Shown here piece by piece: positions 35,318 through 44,476 of a DNA stretch of 64,000 bases. Source of the stretch: Rhodocyclaceae bacterium (GTDB taxonomy: Bacteria; Pseudomonadota; Gammaproteobacteria; Burkholderiales; Rhodocyclaceae). Position numbers and translations under genes: made by a program. Below the pieces are notes generated by a model that searched no databases, was not told the DNA's origin, and saw nothing but the letters and a program-made list of their open reading frames with translations. Location of the stretch: the NCBI GenBank assembly GCA_016702335.1, contig JADJEF010000018.1, positions 930,001 to 994,000 on the forward strand, read 5' to 3'. Every line of letters begins with the position of its first letter. Positions within the stretch are counted from its first letter, which is position 1.

Positions 35318-37167
35318 TGGCAAGCCCAACCACAGATGCCGTCCTGCTGCGCCAACTGCTGGGCGAAAGCCTTAAAGATCTCTTTGGTACAGTGGATGAC
35401 GTGATGCTCGATGCGCTGCTGGATCGTATCGATTGGATCGAAGCGGCAAGTGGCACCATTATCGTAAATGAAGGTGAGCAGACCGACGACCTGTATTGCG
35501 TCATCAGTGGCCGCTTGCGTGCGTATTCAGGCACGGGCGAGCAGCGCCGATTTCTGTCCGAAATGGGGCGCGGCGAAACTATTGGCGAGGTCGCGTTTTT
35601 TACTCGCGCCGCACGCAGCGCCACGGTGATTGCCGTGCGCGATACGCTGCTGGTGCGCATGACGCGTCGGAATCTTGAAGACATTCTTCAGTGCTTCCCG
35701 CGCATGCTGATGAATATGGCGCGCCTGATCGCCGACCGACTCACACGGTCCAACTCACGTCATCGAGTCTTGCGTCGGCCGGTCAACATCTGCATGTGGC
35801 CGATCACGGGCCTGCCTGAGGGTACCAGCCTTGACACGCTTTCCTGCCGCCTGGCGCAGGAGGTACCGGCCAATGAAACCGCCATCATCCTCACCTCCAG
35901 CAAGGCGGCAACCCTGATTGATCTGCCTGAAGCACAAGCGCAATCCGTCGAATACGGCCGCCGACTGACGCGTGCGCTCGACGAATTGGAAGCTCGCCAT
36001 GCCCAGGTGATTTACCTGCCCGATGCCGATCTCGACTCCGAGTGGAGCCGTCGTTGCGCGCGGATGGCCGACCGCCTCCTGCTGCTGGCCGACGCCAGCC
36101 AATCACCTGAACTCAGTACCAGCGAGCTTCGCTATCTGACTGGAGAAAGCCGGATTACCAACGCTGAGCAGACGCTGCTGCTACTGCACGACGAAGCGGT
36201 CGCCAACCCCAGTGGGACAGCCCTATGGCTAGACCTGAGGCCGCGCGCCAGCCACCTGCACATTCGTCCCAAGCGCCGTGAAGATTTTGGCCGTCTGGCG
36301 CGTACCCTCAGCGAACGCGCCGTTGGCCTGGTTTTCGGTGATGGCGGCGCTCGATGCTTTGCTCAGCTGGGTGCGTATAAAGCCATGCAGGAAGCTGGCA
36401 TTGAGGTTGACTATGTCGGCGGCTCCAGCTTTGGTGCCGTAATGGCAGCGCTGATTGCGCTCGATCGCCCCGCCGATGAACTCATTGCCCACGCCAGCGA
36501 GGCCTTCAGCGTCAGCCCGACGGGTGACATCACGCTGCTGCCCATGCTCTCGCTGATCAAGGGTGGAAACCTGCGCGATGTATTCTCGCTGCTGTTTGAT
36601 GGCCTCACCGGCCCCGATGCAGATCTCGCTGATACCTGGAAGACGTTTTACTGCATTGCCGGCAACTACTCGCAGGCCCGGGAAACCGTCCTTACCCGCG
36701 GACACCTGGTGCGCAGCTTGCGTGCCTCTTCTGCCGCTCCGGGTCTGTTGCCGCCGGTACCGATGAATGGCGAACTGATGGTGGATGGTGCTACGTTCAA
36801 TGGCTTCCCCGTCGATGTCATGATGAAATTGGGGGCTGGCTCGATTTACGGCGTTGCCCTCGCGCGCGACCTGAGCCCCAAGTGCACCGTCGAAGAATTG
36901 CCCGGCGGCTGGAAGCTTCTGGGTGACAAACTGACGGGCCGCCGACAGGAGTTTCACTTACCGTCACTAATGCAATTGATGCTTAACAGCGCCACGCTTT
37001 ACAGCGGCTCACGCCTGGCCCAATCGCGCGACCTGTGCGACAACTTTGTCGAGGTCAGCCTGCGCGGGGTGGGGCTCCTGGACTGGCACAAGCGCGCCTA
37101 TGCAATCGACGCGGGCTACAAACGCATGTGCGAGCATCTGCAAACGGCCGCACCCGGCGCTGCCTAG
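35317..37167 (+). CDS. Cyclic-nucleotide-binding patatin (NTE-like phospholipase)
   Basis: 616 residues. An N-terminal cNMP-binding/Crp-like domain (GTIIVNEGEQTDDLYCVISGRLRAYS, GRGETIGEVAFFTRAARSATVIAVRDTLLVRMTRRNLEDIL, about residues 45-130) is followed by a helical linker and a patatin domain: oxyanion loop VFGDGGARCFAQLGAYKAMQE (about residue 332), the nucleophile GGSSFGAVMAALIA (GxSxG, about 368) and the DGA Asp in MVDGATFNGFPVDVM (about 488). This layout is that of neuropathy target esterase-type lysophospholipases. The GGGGARG oxyanion motif has become GDGGARC. Coupled to the upstream membrane protein. Confidence 0.9.
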   Translation: MASPTTDAVLLRQLLGESLKDLFGTVDDVMLDALLDRIDWIEAASGTIIVNEGEQTDDLYCVISGRLRAYSGTGEQRRFLSEMGRGETIGEVAFFTRAARSATVIAVRDTLLVRMTRRNLEDILQCFPRMLMNMARLIADRLTRSNSRHRVLRRPVNICMWPITGLPEGTSLDTLSCRLAQEVPANETAIILTSSKAATLIDLPEAQAQSVEYGRRLTRALDELEARHAQVIYLPDADLDSEWSRRCARMADRLLLLADASQSPELSTSELRYLTGESRITNAEQTLLLLHDEAVANPSGTALWLDLRPRASHLHIRPKRREDFGRLARTLSERAVGLVFGDGGARCFAQLGAYKAMQEAGIEVDYVGGSSFGAVMAALIALDRPADELIAHASEAFSVSPTGDITLLPMLSLIKGGNLRDVFSLLFDGLTGPDADLADTWKTFYCIAGNYSQARETVLTRGHLVRSLRASSAAPGLLPPVPMNGELMVDGATFNGFPVDVMMKLGAGSIYGVALARDLSPKCTVEELPGGWKLLGDKLTGRRQEFHLPSLMQLMLNSATLYSGSRLAQSRDLCDNFVEVSLRGVGLLDWHKRAYAIDAGYKRMCEHLQTAAPGAA

Positions 37168-37278
37168 TCCGCTGAACTCGCCGGGTGAGCGAGGCTCTCG
37201 TCCAATTGAAAGGTCTCCACCACGGGCGAAAAAAACGGGCTAATATCGGCAAAAAACCACCGGACAGTGGAGGAGACC

Positions 37279-39018
37279 ATGAATAGCCTATCCCGCGTAC
37301 TGACCCTGACCATGGGTACAGCCGTACTGCTCGCGCTCGCCCCGCAAGCACGTGCCGATATCAAGGCTGCCGAGCAATGGGTTAGCAAAGAGTTCACACC
37401 CTCAACCCTGTCGCGCGCCAAGCAACTTGAAGAGATGCAATGGTTTCGCACTACCGCTGCCGAGTTGCGTAAAGCAGGTGTCAGCGAAATCAAGGTGGCG
37501 TCAGAGATCATTACCACCCACCGGTACGAATCCACGACCCTGAGCAAGGCATTTACCGAGATCACCGGCATCAAAGTGATTCACGATCTGATGCCCGAAG
37601 GCGATCTTGTAGAGAAACTTCAGGCCTCGATGGAAAGCGGCAGGAGCCCCTACGCAGGCTGGATTTCTGATTCCGACCTGATCGGCACCCACTACCGCAT
37701 CGGTGAAGTTATTCCTCTGTCGGATTACATGGCCGGAACCGGCAAGCGTTTCACCAACCCGGGGCTGGATCTCAAAGACTTTATTGGAATTCGTTTCACC
37801 ACCGCACCGGATGGCAAGGTCTACCAGCTACCCGATCAGCAATTTGCCAACCTGTACTGGTTTCGCCTCGACTGGTTCGAGCGCAAAGATCTGGCTGATC
37901 GCTTTCAGAAAAAGTACGGTTACCCACTTGGCGTTCCGCTCAACTGGTCAGCCTATGAAGACATTGCCGACTTCTTCACCAACGACGTCAAAGAGTTAGA
38001 CGGGCAGCGCGTTTATGGTCACATGGACTACGGCAAGCGCGACCCGTCGCTGGGCTGGCGCTTTACCGATGCCTGGCTATCAATGGCGGGCTCGGCTGAT
38101 CGCGGCATCCCCAACGGCCTGCCTGTCGATGAGTGGGGCATTCGTGTGGCGTCCGACCAGTGCACGCCAGTCGGCGCCAGTGTCGAGCGCGGGGGGGCCA
38201 CCAACTCGCCTGCAGCGGTATTCGCCTTGACCAAGTTTGTCGACTGGCTAAAGCAGTTCGCACCACCCGATGCCCAGCAGATGAACTTTTCGGATGCCGG
38301 GCCGGTACCTGCCAAAGGCAATATCGCTCAGCAGATTTTCTGGTACACCGCGTTCACCGCCGACATGACCCAACCGGGGCCGACCGTGGATGCCAAGGGC
38401 AAGCCAAAGTGGCGTATGGCTCCCTCGCCTCACGGCCCGTACTGGAAAGATGGCATGCAAAACGGTTATCAGGATGTCGGCGCCTGGACCTTCCTCAAGT
38501 CCACGCCACCGAACGAAATGGCGGCCGCGTGGCTTTATGCCCAGTTTGTCAGTTCCAAGACCGTATCGCTGAAAAAGTCGATCGTCGGCCAGACCTTTAT
38601 TCGTGATTCGGATATTCGCCACGACTATTTCACCAAAAATGCCGACCGCTATGGGGGTTTGATCGAGTTCTATCGCAGCCCCGCCCGTGTGGCTTGGACG
38701 CCCACCGGCAGCAATGTTCCGCACTACCCGCGAATGGCCCGCCTATGGTGGCCCAATGTCGCCGCAGCGATGGAAGGTGTCAGATCCCCTCAGCAGGCGA
38801 TGGACAACCTCGCCAAAGAGATGGACGACGTCATGGCCTCACTGACCGAGAAGACGATGAGCCGATGCGCACCGAAGCTCAACCCGCTGGCTGACCCGAA
38901 AAAGTACCTGTCCAACAAGGGCGCGCCATGGGCAAAGCTGGGCAATGAAAAACCGGCGGGAGAAACCATTCCCTATGCGTCGCTGCTTAAGGCCTGGCGT
39001 GAAGGCCGGGTTCGCTAA
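37279..39018 (+). CDS. Periplasmic solute-binding protein (ABC family 1)
   Basis: 579 residues starting at ATG 37279, which follows a GGAGGAGACC ribosome binding site; an ORF start 12 bases earlier is less likely. The N-terminus MNSLSRVLTLTMGTAVLLALAPQARA is a Sec signal peptide with cleavage after ARA. The mature part has the type 1 extracellular binding-protein fold (FTEITGIKVIHDLMPEGDLVEKLQASMESG, then YQLPDQQFANLYWFRLDWFERKDL). No permease or ATPase is encoded nearby. It is followed 21 bases later by a sensor kinase with an extracytoplasmic domain, which suggests a sensory rather than transport role. Ligand unknown. Confidence 0.85.
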   Translation: MNSLSRVLTLTMGTAVLLALAPQARADIKAAEQWVSKEFTPSTLSRAKQLEEMQWFRTTAAELRKAGVSEIKVASEIITTHRYESTTLSKAFTEITGIKVIHDLMPEGDLVEKLQASMESGRSPYAGWISDSDLIGTHYRIGEVIPLSDYMAGTGKRFTNPGLDLKDFIGIRFTTAPDGKVYQLPDQQFANLYWFRLDWFERKDLADRFQKKYGYPLGVPLNWSAYEDIADFFTNDVKELDGQRVYGHMDYGKRDPSLGWRFTDAWLSMAGSADRGIPNGLPVDEWGIRVASDQCTPVGASVERGGATNSPAAVFALTKFVDWLKQFAPPDAQQMNFSDAGPVPAKGNIAQQIFWYTAFTADMTQPGPTVDAKGKPKWRMAPSPHGPYWKDGMQNGYQDVGAWTFLKSTPPNEMAAAWLYAQFVSSKTVSLKKSIVGQTFIRDSDIRHDYFTKNADRYGGLIEFYRSPARVAWTPTGSNVPHYPRMARLWWPNVAAAMEGVRSPQQAMDNLAKEMDDVMASLTEKTMSRCAPKLNPLADPKKYLSNKGAPWAKLGNEKPAGETIPYASLLKAWREGRVR

Positions 39019-39039
39019 CATCACGACTGCTCGCCAACG

Positions 39040-41328
39040 ATGAAATCGATCCTGCGCGACGGCTACCACAGCCTTCGTCTGCTCGGCTATGTCGTGGTTG
39101 CCCTCTTTCTCGGCATCGCGGCGCTGATGGGCTGGCGATCGCTCTCGAACATCGAGGAAGACCGGAAGCTCACCCTGTCCTCGGAAGTCTCGAACGGCAT
39201 GGTTGCGGTGCGCGCCCTGGAAGAGCATGCCACGCAAACCTTTGAAGATGCCATCCGTACCCTTGACCGTGTCGCGTTACGGGTATCGGCAGACAAAGCC
39301 GCATCCCGTGGCGACATAAAACGCTTGCGCGCGTTGATTGGAGCGCAAGATCTGGAGGAAAGCAAACACCTCAAGGCACTGCAATTTGTCGCCCTTGATG
39401 GCACCAGCTGGATAACCTCGCCCGATTACCCGGCTCATCAGGCCGTCATCAGCGAGCGCCAGCACATCCGCTTTCTGCTCGATAACCCAGACCAACTGGA
39501 TGCCATTGTCGGCCGCCCCTATGCCAGCCGTTACGACAGCCAGCTAGTGGTACCTGTAGCTCGCAAACTTTTTGGCCCCGACCACAAGCCCATCGGTATT
39601 GTCAGTGTCGATGTGCGCCTGGCCTATTTCGGGGAGCTGTACTCCCGCGTGGCCAAAGACAACAACGCCTGCGTCGCGCTCATCTCAGAAGATGGCTTTG
39701 TCATCGTGCGCTCCCCCTTTGAAGCGCGCTACATCGACCGGGAGATTGCGGACTCACCGGTGCTTGCATCGCTGACCAAAGGAGACGCCGAAGGCTATTT
39801 TTTCGATGAAGCGTTCCTCGATGACGAGTTGCCTCGGTACTACAGCTACCGAAAGACAGCCGGCCTGAAAATGATTGCACTCTACGGGCGCGATACCGAG
39901 AGTATTTATGCCTCCTGGCAAGATCGGCGCAGCACCCATCTGACCTTTGCTGCAGTCAGAGGGGTCATGCTCATTCTTCTGATTGTCACGATCTCGGTTT
40001 TCGTGCGCCGGCTACGCACGGCACGTGACGACCTGCGAGACAGTCAGGCCAAGTTTTTCGGACTCTTCGAGCACTCACCCCTACCCATGATCCTCATCCG
40101 GTATCCGGACAATGTCATCATGGAAGTCAATGCGGCATGGGCTACCCAGTTGGGATACGCCCGTAGTGCGGTGATTGGGCGAGACACGACCACGCTCAAT
40201 ATCTGGGTTGACCTCGAGCATCGAAAGCAACTCATCGGTCGATTGCTCAAAGATTCCTTTTTGCCTCCGCATGACGTATTTCTGCGCCATCAAGACGGGA
40301 GAACGCTGACCTTTGAACTCGCCGCATCGGAGTTTGAAACGGGACGCGAACGGCTTTTTGTTTTCACGTTGTATGAAGTAACACTGGAGCGACAAAGAGA
40401 ACAGGAAATCCTGGAGCTGAATCAACAGTTGGAAAGTCGCGTAACGTCACGAACGGCGAAGCTGGCCTCGGCCAATGAGGAGCTGACCCGGGCACTCGAT
40501 TCGGTCCGCGCCATGCAGGGTGAACTCATCCGGTCCGAAAAAATGGCGGCTCTCGGTTCCCTGGTGGCTGGCGTGGCTCACGAGCTCAACACGCCCATCG
40601 GCAACAGCCTTACCGTTGCCACTACCATCGAAGACCACGCCGCAAACTTTGCCCGTACCAAAGATGCCGGGCAGCTGACCAAGCGCCAACTCGATACATT
40701 CATCGCATCCATCAGTGAAGGTTCCTCGATACTGACCCGCACTCTGACTCGCGCCGCCGAGCTGGTCAGTAGCTTCAAGCAGGTCGCCGTGGATCAAACC
40801 AGTGATGTTCGCAGGCGATTCCCTCTGCGTACTACGCTAACGGAATTAGCCACCACCCTTGAGCCGGTTTGCCGTAAGACGCCGTTCCGTTTCAAGCTGG
40901 GTGACATCGACGAAGTGCAGATGGACAGCTATCCCGGAGCACTCGCCCAAGTGATCAACAACTTCCTCAATAACTCCTTGCTTCACGCCTTCGAAGGACG
41001 CGAGCATGGCACCATGACGCTCACCGGCAAGCAGCTTGACGAAAAATACGTTGAACTCATCTTTGCCGACGATGGCGTCGGAATACCCCATGAAAACCTC
41101 ACCAAGGTATTTGATCCGTTTTTCACCACCAAGCTCGGCGCGGGTGGCTCGGGGCTGGGGATGCACATCGTCTATAACGTGATCACCGGCTTGCTGGGTG
41201 GCTCGATCAAACTTGCCAGCACCCCCGGGCATGGCGTAACCATTACCGTGCGGCTGCCGATCGTGGCTCCACGCACGCCCGTCGCGGAGCCCGAGAGAAA
41301 CAAGCCGTCCGGAGCGGGCTCTCGCTGA
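39040..41328 (+). CDS. Cache-PAS hybrid sensor histidine kinase
   Basis: 762 residues. The first membrane segment (LLGYVVVALFLGIAALMGW) is followed by a periplasmic Cache-like domain to about residue 300 (LQFVALDGTSWITSPDYPA, YDSQLVVPVARKLFGPDHKPIGIVSVDV), a second segment (GVMLILLIVTISVFV), a PAS domain (KFFGLFEHSPLPMILIRYPDNVIMEVNAAWATQLGYARS), a coiled coil and a HisKA-like dimerisation helix with the phosphoacceptor in GVAHELNTPIGNS. The ATPase has NNFLNNSLLHAF, ADDGVGI, and GGSGLGMHIVYN. It lies 21 bases after the binding protein and 44 before a diguanylate cyclase, with no dedicated response regulator. Confidence 0.92.
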   Translation: MKSILRDGYHSLRLLGYVVVALFLGIAALMGWRSLSNIEEDRKLTLSSEVSNGMVAVRALEEHATQTFEDAIRTLDRVALRVSADKAASRGDIKRLRALIGAQDLEESKHLKALQFVALDGTSWITSPDYPAHQAVISERQHIRFLLDNPDQLDAIVGRPYASRYDSQLVVPVARKLFGPDHKPIGIVSVDVRLAYFGELYSRVAKDNNACVALISEDGFVIVRSPFEARYIDREIADSPVLASLTKGDAEGYFFDEAFLDDELPRYYSYRKTAGLKMIALYGRDTESIYASWQDRRSTHLTFAAVRGVMLILLIVTISVFVRRLRTARDDLRDSQAKFFGLFEHSPLPMILIRYPDNVIMEVNAAWATQLGYARSAVIGRDTTTLNIWVDLEHRKQLIGRLLKDSFLPPHDVFLRHQDGRTLTFELAASEFETGRERLFVFTLYEVTLERQREQEILELNQQLESRVTSRTAKLASANEELTRALDSVRAMQGELIRSEKMAALGSLVAGVAHELNTPIGNSLTVATTIEDHAANFARTKDAGQLTKRQLDTFIASISEGSSILTRTLTRAAELVSSFKQVAVDQTSDVRRRFPLRTTLTELATTLEPVCRKTPFRFKLGDIDEVQMDSYPGALAQVINNFLNNSLLHAFEGREHGTMTLTGKQLDEKYVELIFADDGVGIPHENLTKVFDPFFTTKLGAGGSGLGMHIVYNVITGLLGGSIKLASTPGHGVTITVRLPIVAPRTPVAEPERNKPSGAGSR

Positions 41329-41372
41329 CCGGAGCTCGCCCGCAGGGAATATTTTCCAGACGCCATACCCTG

Positions 41373-42521
41373 ATGAGTCGCTACCCCATACCCGCGCAAC
41401 TTCAAGAGTCCTTTCAGGAACATCTTGCTGCAGAACGCATTCGCAGCACTCGCGAAATATGCGTTTTGGCCTCGGTGCTCTACCTCGTATTCGGTGTCCT
41501 TGACATCTGGGCAATACCCTCCGCCTTGACCGAAGTCTGGACGGTAAGAGTCATTGTCGTAGTTTTGATGATGGTGGTTTTCTGGGCCACCTGGCATCTG
41601 TTTTTCCTCAAATACTATGCGTCGTTCACAGCAGGACTGTTTCTTGTCTTGGGGATGGGCATAGAAAGCATGCTTTACCTTACCGGCCCGGACGATCTCG
41701 CCAAGTATTTTTACTACACCGGCATGATTCTGGTGGCTATGGCTCTTTATACCTGGTCTTTCCTCCCCATCTGGAAGAATGCCGGCATCGGACTGATGCT
41801 GGTCGCGTTGTACATTCTGATCGCCCTGCGGGTTCAAGACATGGGCAGCACACATCATTGGCCGGTACTGATGACCAACTGCTTTTTCTTTGTGAGCGCC
41901 AACATTTTGGGCATATTCGCCAATGTTCAGCGCAACCGCTATCTGCGCGAGAGTTTTCTGTTGCGCCACAATCTGATCAGCGATCTGCAGCGCACCGAAG
42001 CGGAGAAAAAGCAAAGCGACTTCTTTTCCGAGCACGACCCCCTGACTGGTCTGCCCAATCGAAAACATCTGATGGAGCATCTTGACCAGTCAATGACCCG
42101 GGCAAAGGCATCAGGCACCAAGCTCGCCTTGCTGTTCATCGACCTTGATGGCTTCAAGCCGGTCAACGACAAATTCGGCCATGCCGTGGGCGATGCCGTA
42201 TTGAAGGTGGTTGGGCAACGTCTTGCGCACTGTGTGCGCGCCAGTGATCTGTTCGCGCGCATTGGGGGCGATGAGTTCGTGGTCGTACTCGCCCAGGAAC
42301 CGGGTGGCGAGGACGTGGCCACCCGTATCGCTGCCGCCATCATTGGCAGTATCGAAGCCCCCATACGCGACCCCGACATTGGTCAGGCACTATCCGCCAG
42401 CATTGGCGTCGGCGTATTTCCAGATCATGCAGCGGATGCCACCGCCTTGCTCAAGGTCGCTGACGAACAAATGTACCAAGCCAAGCGCAAAGGCAAAGGC
42501 ACCGTTAGCGTGGCGACCTGA
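41373..42521 (+). CDS. Membrane-anchored diguanylate cyclase
   Basis: 382 residues. About five membrane segments occupy residues 30-190 (VLASVLYLVFGVLDIWAI, VIVVVLMMVVFWATWHLFF, AGLFLVLGMGIESMLY, and so on). The GGDEF domain starts at HDPLTGLPNRKHLM (about residue 225) and holds the intact active motif RIGGDEFVVVLA (about residue 300) with RASD five residues upstream, matching the I-site position. It should make cyclic-di-GMP. The N-terminal 7TM-like module may sense a signal. It is last in the run binding protein-kinase-cyclase. Confidence 0.93.
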   Translation: MSRYPIPAQLQESFQEHLAAERIRSTREICVLASVLYLVFGVLDIWAIPSALTEVWTVRVIVVVLMMVVFWATWHLFFLKYYASFTAGLFLVLGMGIESMLYLTGPDDLAKYFYYTGMILVAMALYTWSFLPIWKNAGIGLMLVALYILIALRVQDMGSTHHWPVLMTNCFFFVSANILGIFANVQRNRYLRESFLLRHNLISDLQRTEAEKKQSDFFSEHDPLTGLPNRKHLMEHLDQSMTRAKASGTKLALLFIDLDGFKPVNDKFGHAVGDAVLKVVGQRLAHCVRASDLFARIGGDEFVVVLAQEPGGEDVATRIAAAIIGSIEAPIRDPDIGQALSASIGVGVFPDHAADATALLKVADEQMYQAKRKGKGTVSVAT

Positions 42522-42590
42522 ATCGGGCAGCACCACGAACGCACCCGCGAGTTAGCCGCCTGGTATGCTGAAACGACGCGAGGAACCCCG

Positions 42591-44390
42591 TTAAAACCAG
42601 TCATTCCGCATCGCAAATGCAGTGTCGTCCGCTGCCATCAGCAAATCGAACTGCGGTGCCGTTGCCGGCAGATCCCAATCGATGGCGTAACGGGCGGCCT
42701 GTAGCTTGCCCCGATAAAAATCGGCACTGCTGGCGTCGCGGTTAGTGCCTGCCTGCGCCGCCTGCGCCTGGCGCAACCAGATCCAGGCGGCGACCACCCG
42801 ACCAAACACATCCAGATAAATGGTCGCATTGGCCAGTGCCCGATCCGGGTCACTCGCCAGCAATGCCCCCAGTTTCAGCGTCACCTCGTCGAGTCGCGCC
42901 AAAGGTATGGCAAAGTTCTTGGTCAGGCATGCCAGGGCCGGATCAGCCGCGGCTTGCGCCACGCTGGCGGCGACAAGGTTGCGAAACAGCTTGTACGCCG
43001 CTCCGTTGTCCATGACGACCTTGCGTCCGAGAAGATCGATCCCGTGAATCGCCTCGGCCCCTTCATGAATGGGGTTGAGCCGCTGGTCGCGGTACAGTTG
43101 CTCCAGCGGGTATTCGCGGATGTAGCCGGAACCACCGAGGATCTGGATTGCGCTGTCGTTAGCGACACAGCCATAGCGCGCCGACCACGACTTCATCACC
43201 GGGGTCAGCAAGTCAAGCAGCCGCGCCGCCTCAGCACGACTAGCTGCATCCGGATGTGTATGCAGGTCTTCCTGAAGCGAGGCTCCATAGAGACACAAGG
43301 CCAAGGAGCCTTCGGCATAAACTTTCTGGGCGAGCAACATGCGCCGGATATCGGCATGCTCGACCAATTTGATCTGAGCTGAATGAGGATCGCGGCACGA
43401 CGGCAAGCGCCCCTGTGGTCGCTCGCGTGCATACTCGAGCGACAGCATGTAGCCGCGATATGCGATTGACGCGGCGCACAGCCCGACGCCAATACGTGCC
43501 TCGTTCATCATCTGGAACATGTGTGCTAGCCCCTTGCCTGCTTCCCCCAGCAGCGTTCCGACAGCGCCCCCTTTTTCGCCGAAAGAAAGGACAGTCGAGG
43601 TGGTGTTGCGCCAACCCATTTTGTGCAGCAGGCCGGCCAGCGCCACGTCGTTACGCGCGCCCAAGGTGCCGTCCTCATTCACCAGCACCTTGGGCACCAG
43701 AAACAGCGAAATGCCCCTCACGCCGGGCGGCGCGCCTTTGATGCGGGCTAGCACCATGTGCACAATGTTCTCGGTAATACTCTGGTCACCGCCAGAGATG
43801 AACATCTTCTGGCCGAACAGCCGATAGCTGCCGTCGGGCTGTAACTCGGCGCTGGTCTTGATGTCGCCCAGCGCCGAGCCCTGCCCCGGCTCGGTCAGCG
43901 CCATGGTGCCGGCAAATCTGCCGTCGCCCATAGGCCCGAGATAGCGGGCTTTCTGTGCCGGCGTGCCGAAGCTGCGCAAGAGATTTGCCGCACCAATGGT
44001 CAGGAATGAATAGCTGCTGCTGGCCACATTCGCCGAATAGAAGTAGCTGATCGCGGCGCGCAGGATCACCTCAGGCATCTGCAAGCCACCCTCGTCAAAG
44101 TCCCAGTGCGCGTTGTGGAATCCGGCGCCGGCGATGGCGGCCCAGGCCTCATGGGTTTCGGGAATCAGCGTCACCGTCTTACCGTCGAATTGCGGCTCGT
44201 TAGCGTCGCCCTTGCTGCTATGCGGGGCGAGCTTGGCTTCGGCAATCTGACGCGCGGTGTCGATGGTGGCATCAAAGATCTCGCGCGAATGCTCGCCATA
44301 GCGCGGACGCTGCAACAGCGCTTCGCAGTCAAGATACTCGTAGAGAAGAAACTGCACATCCCGCGGGTTGAGCAAACTGGTCATATTCAT
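42591..44390 (-). CDS. Acyl-CoA dehydrogenase with C-terminal extension (DmdC-like)
   Basis: About 599 residues from ATG 44390. Large acyl-CoA dehydrogenases of this group oxidise acyl-CoA thioesters, for example 3-methylthiopropionyl-CoA, with FAD. MALTEPGQGSALGDIKTSA and MFISGGDQSITENIVHMVLARI match the middle domain, LLHKMGWRNTTSTVLSFG and NEARIGVGLCAASIAYRGYML the catalytic core, and NPIHEGAEAIHGIDLLGRK holds the catalytic Glu. The extra C-terminal domain (from about residue 470) is typical. A TetR-type gene is divergent from it with a palindromic site between, so it is probably its target. Substrate unproven. Confidence 0.93.
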   Translation of the reverse strand: MNMTSLLNPRDVQFLLYEYLDCEALLQRPRYGEHSREIFDATIDTARQIAEAKLAPHSSKGDANEPQFDGKTVTLIPETHEAWAAIAGAGFHNAHWDFDEGGLQMPEVILRAAISYFYSANVASSSYSFLTIGAANLLRSFGTPAQKARYLGPMGDGRFAGTMALTEPGQGSALGDIKTSAELQPDGSYRLFGQKMFISGGDQSITENIVHMVLARIKGAPPGVRGISLFLVPKVLVNEDGTLGARNDVALAGLLHKMGWRNTTSTVLSFGEKGGAVGTLLGEAGKGLAHMFQMMNEARIGVGLCAASIAYRGYMLSLEYARERPQGRLPSCRDPHSAQIKLVEHADIRRMLLAQKVYAEGSLALCLYGASLQEDLHTHPDAASRAEAARLLDLLTPVMKSWSARYGCVANDSAIQILGGSGYIREYPLEQLYRDQRLNPIHEGAEAIHGIDLLGRKVVMDNGAAYKLFRNLVAASVAQAAADPALACLTKNFAIPLARLDEVTLKLGALLASDPDRALANATIYLDVFGRVVAAWIWLRQAQAAQAGTNRDASSADFYRGKLQAARYAIDWDLPATAPQFDLLMAADDTAFAMRNDWF

Positions 44391-44403
44391 CGCCCCGAAA
44401 AAT

Positions 44404-44425
44404 AAACCGAGCATTTGCTCGGTTT
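44404..44425. promoter_or_regulatory. Palindromic operator or terminator-like site before the acyl-CoA dehydrogenase
   Basis: AAACCGAGCA (44404-44413), TT, TGCTCGGTTT (44416-44425): the ten-base arms are perfectly complementary. It lies 14 bases upstream of the dehydrogenase start and 52 bases upstream of the TetR-type gene. CGAGCA-n2-TGCTCG is the kind of dyad that TetR-family regulators bind, so an autoregulated divergent operator is the likely role. The two-base loop makes a hairpin terminator less likely. Confidence 0.65.
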
Positions 44426-44476
44426 TTTGCCATACTACTGGCCAGTCTCGTTAACTGTCAAGCTTCAGCTTCCTTG

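Noticed and set aside
43833..43862. Weak match in the acyl-CoA dehydrogenase gene (AACTCGGCGCTGGTCTTG)
   Set aside because: Left half similar but the right half differs completely, so chance is likely.
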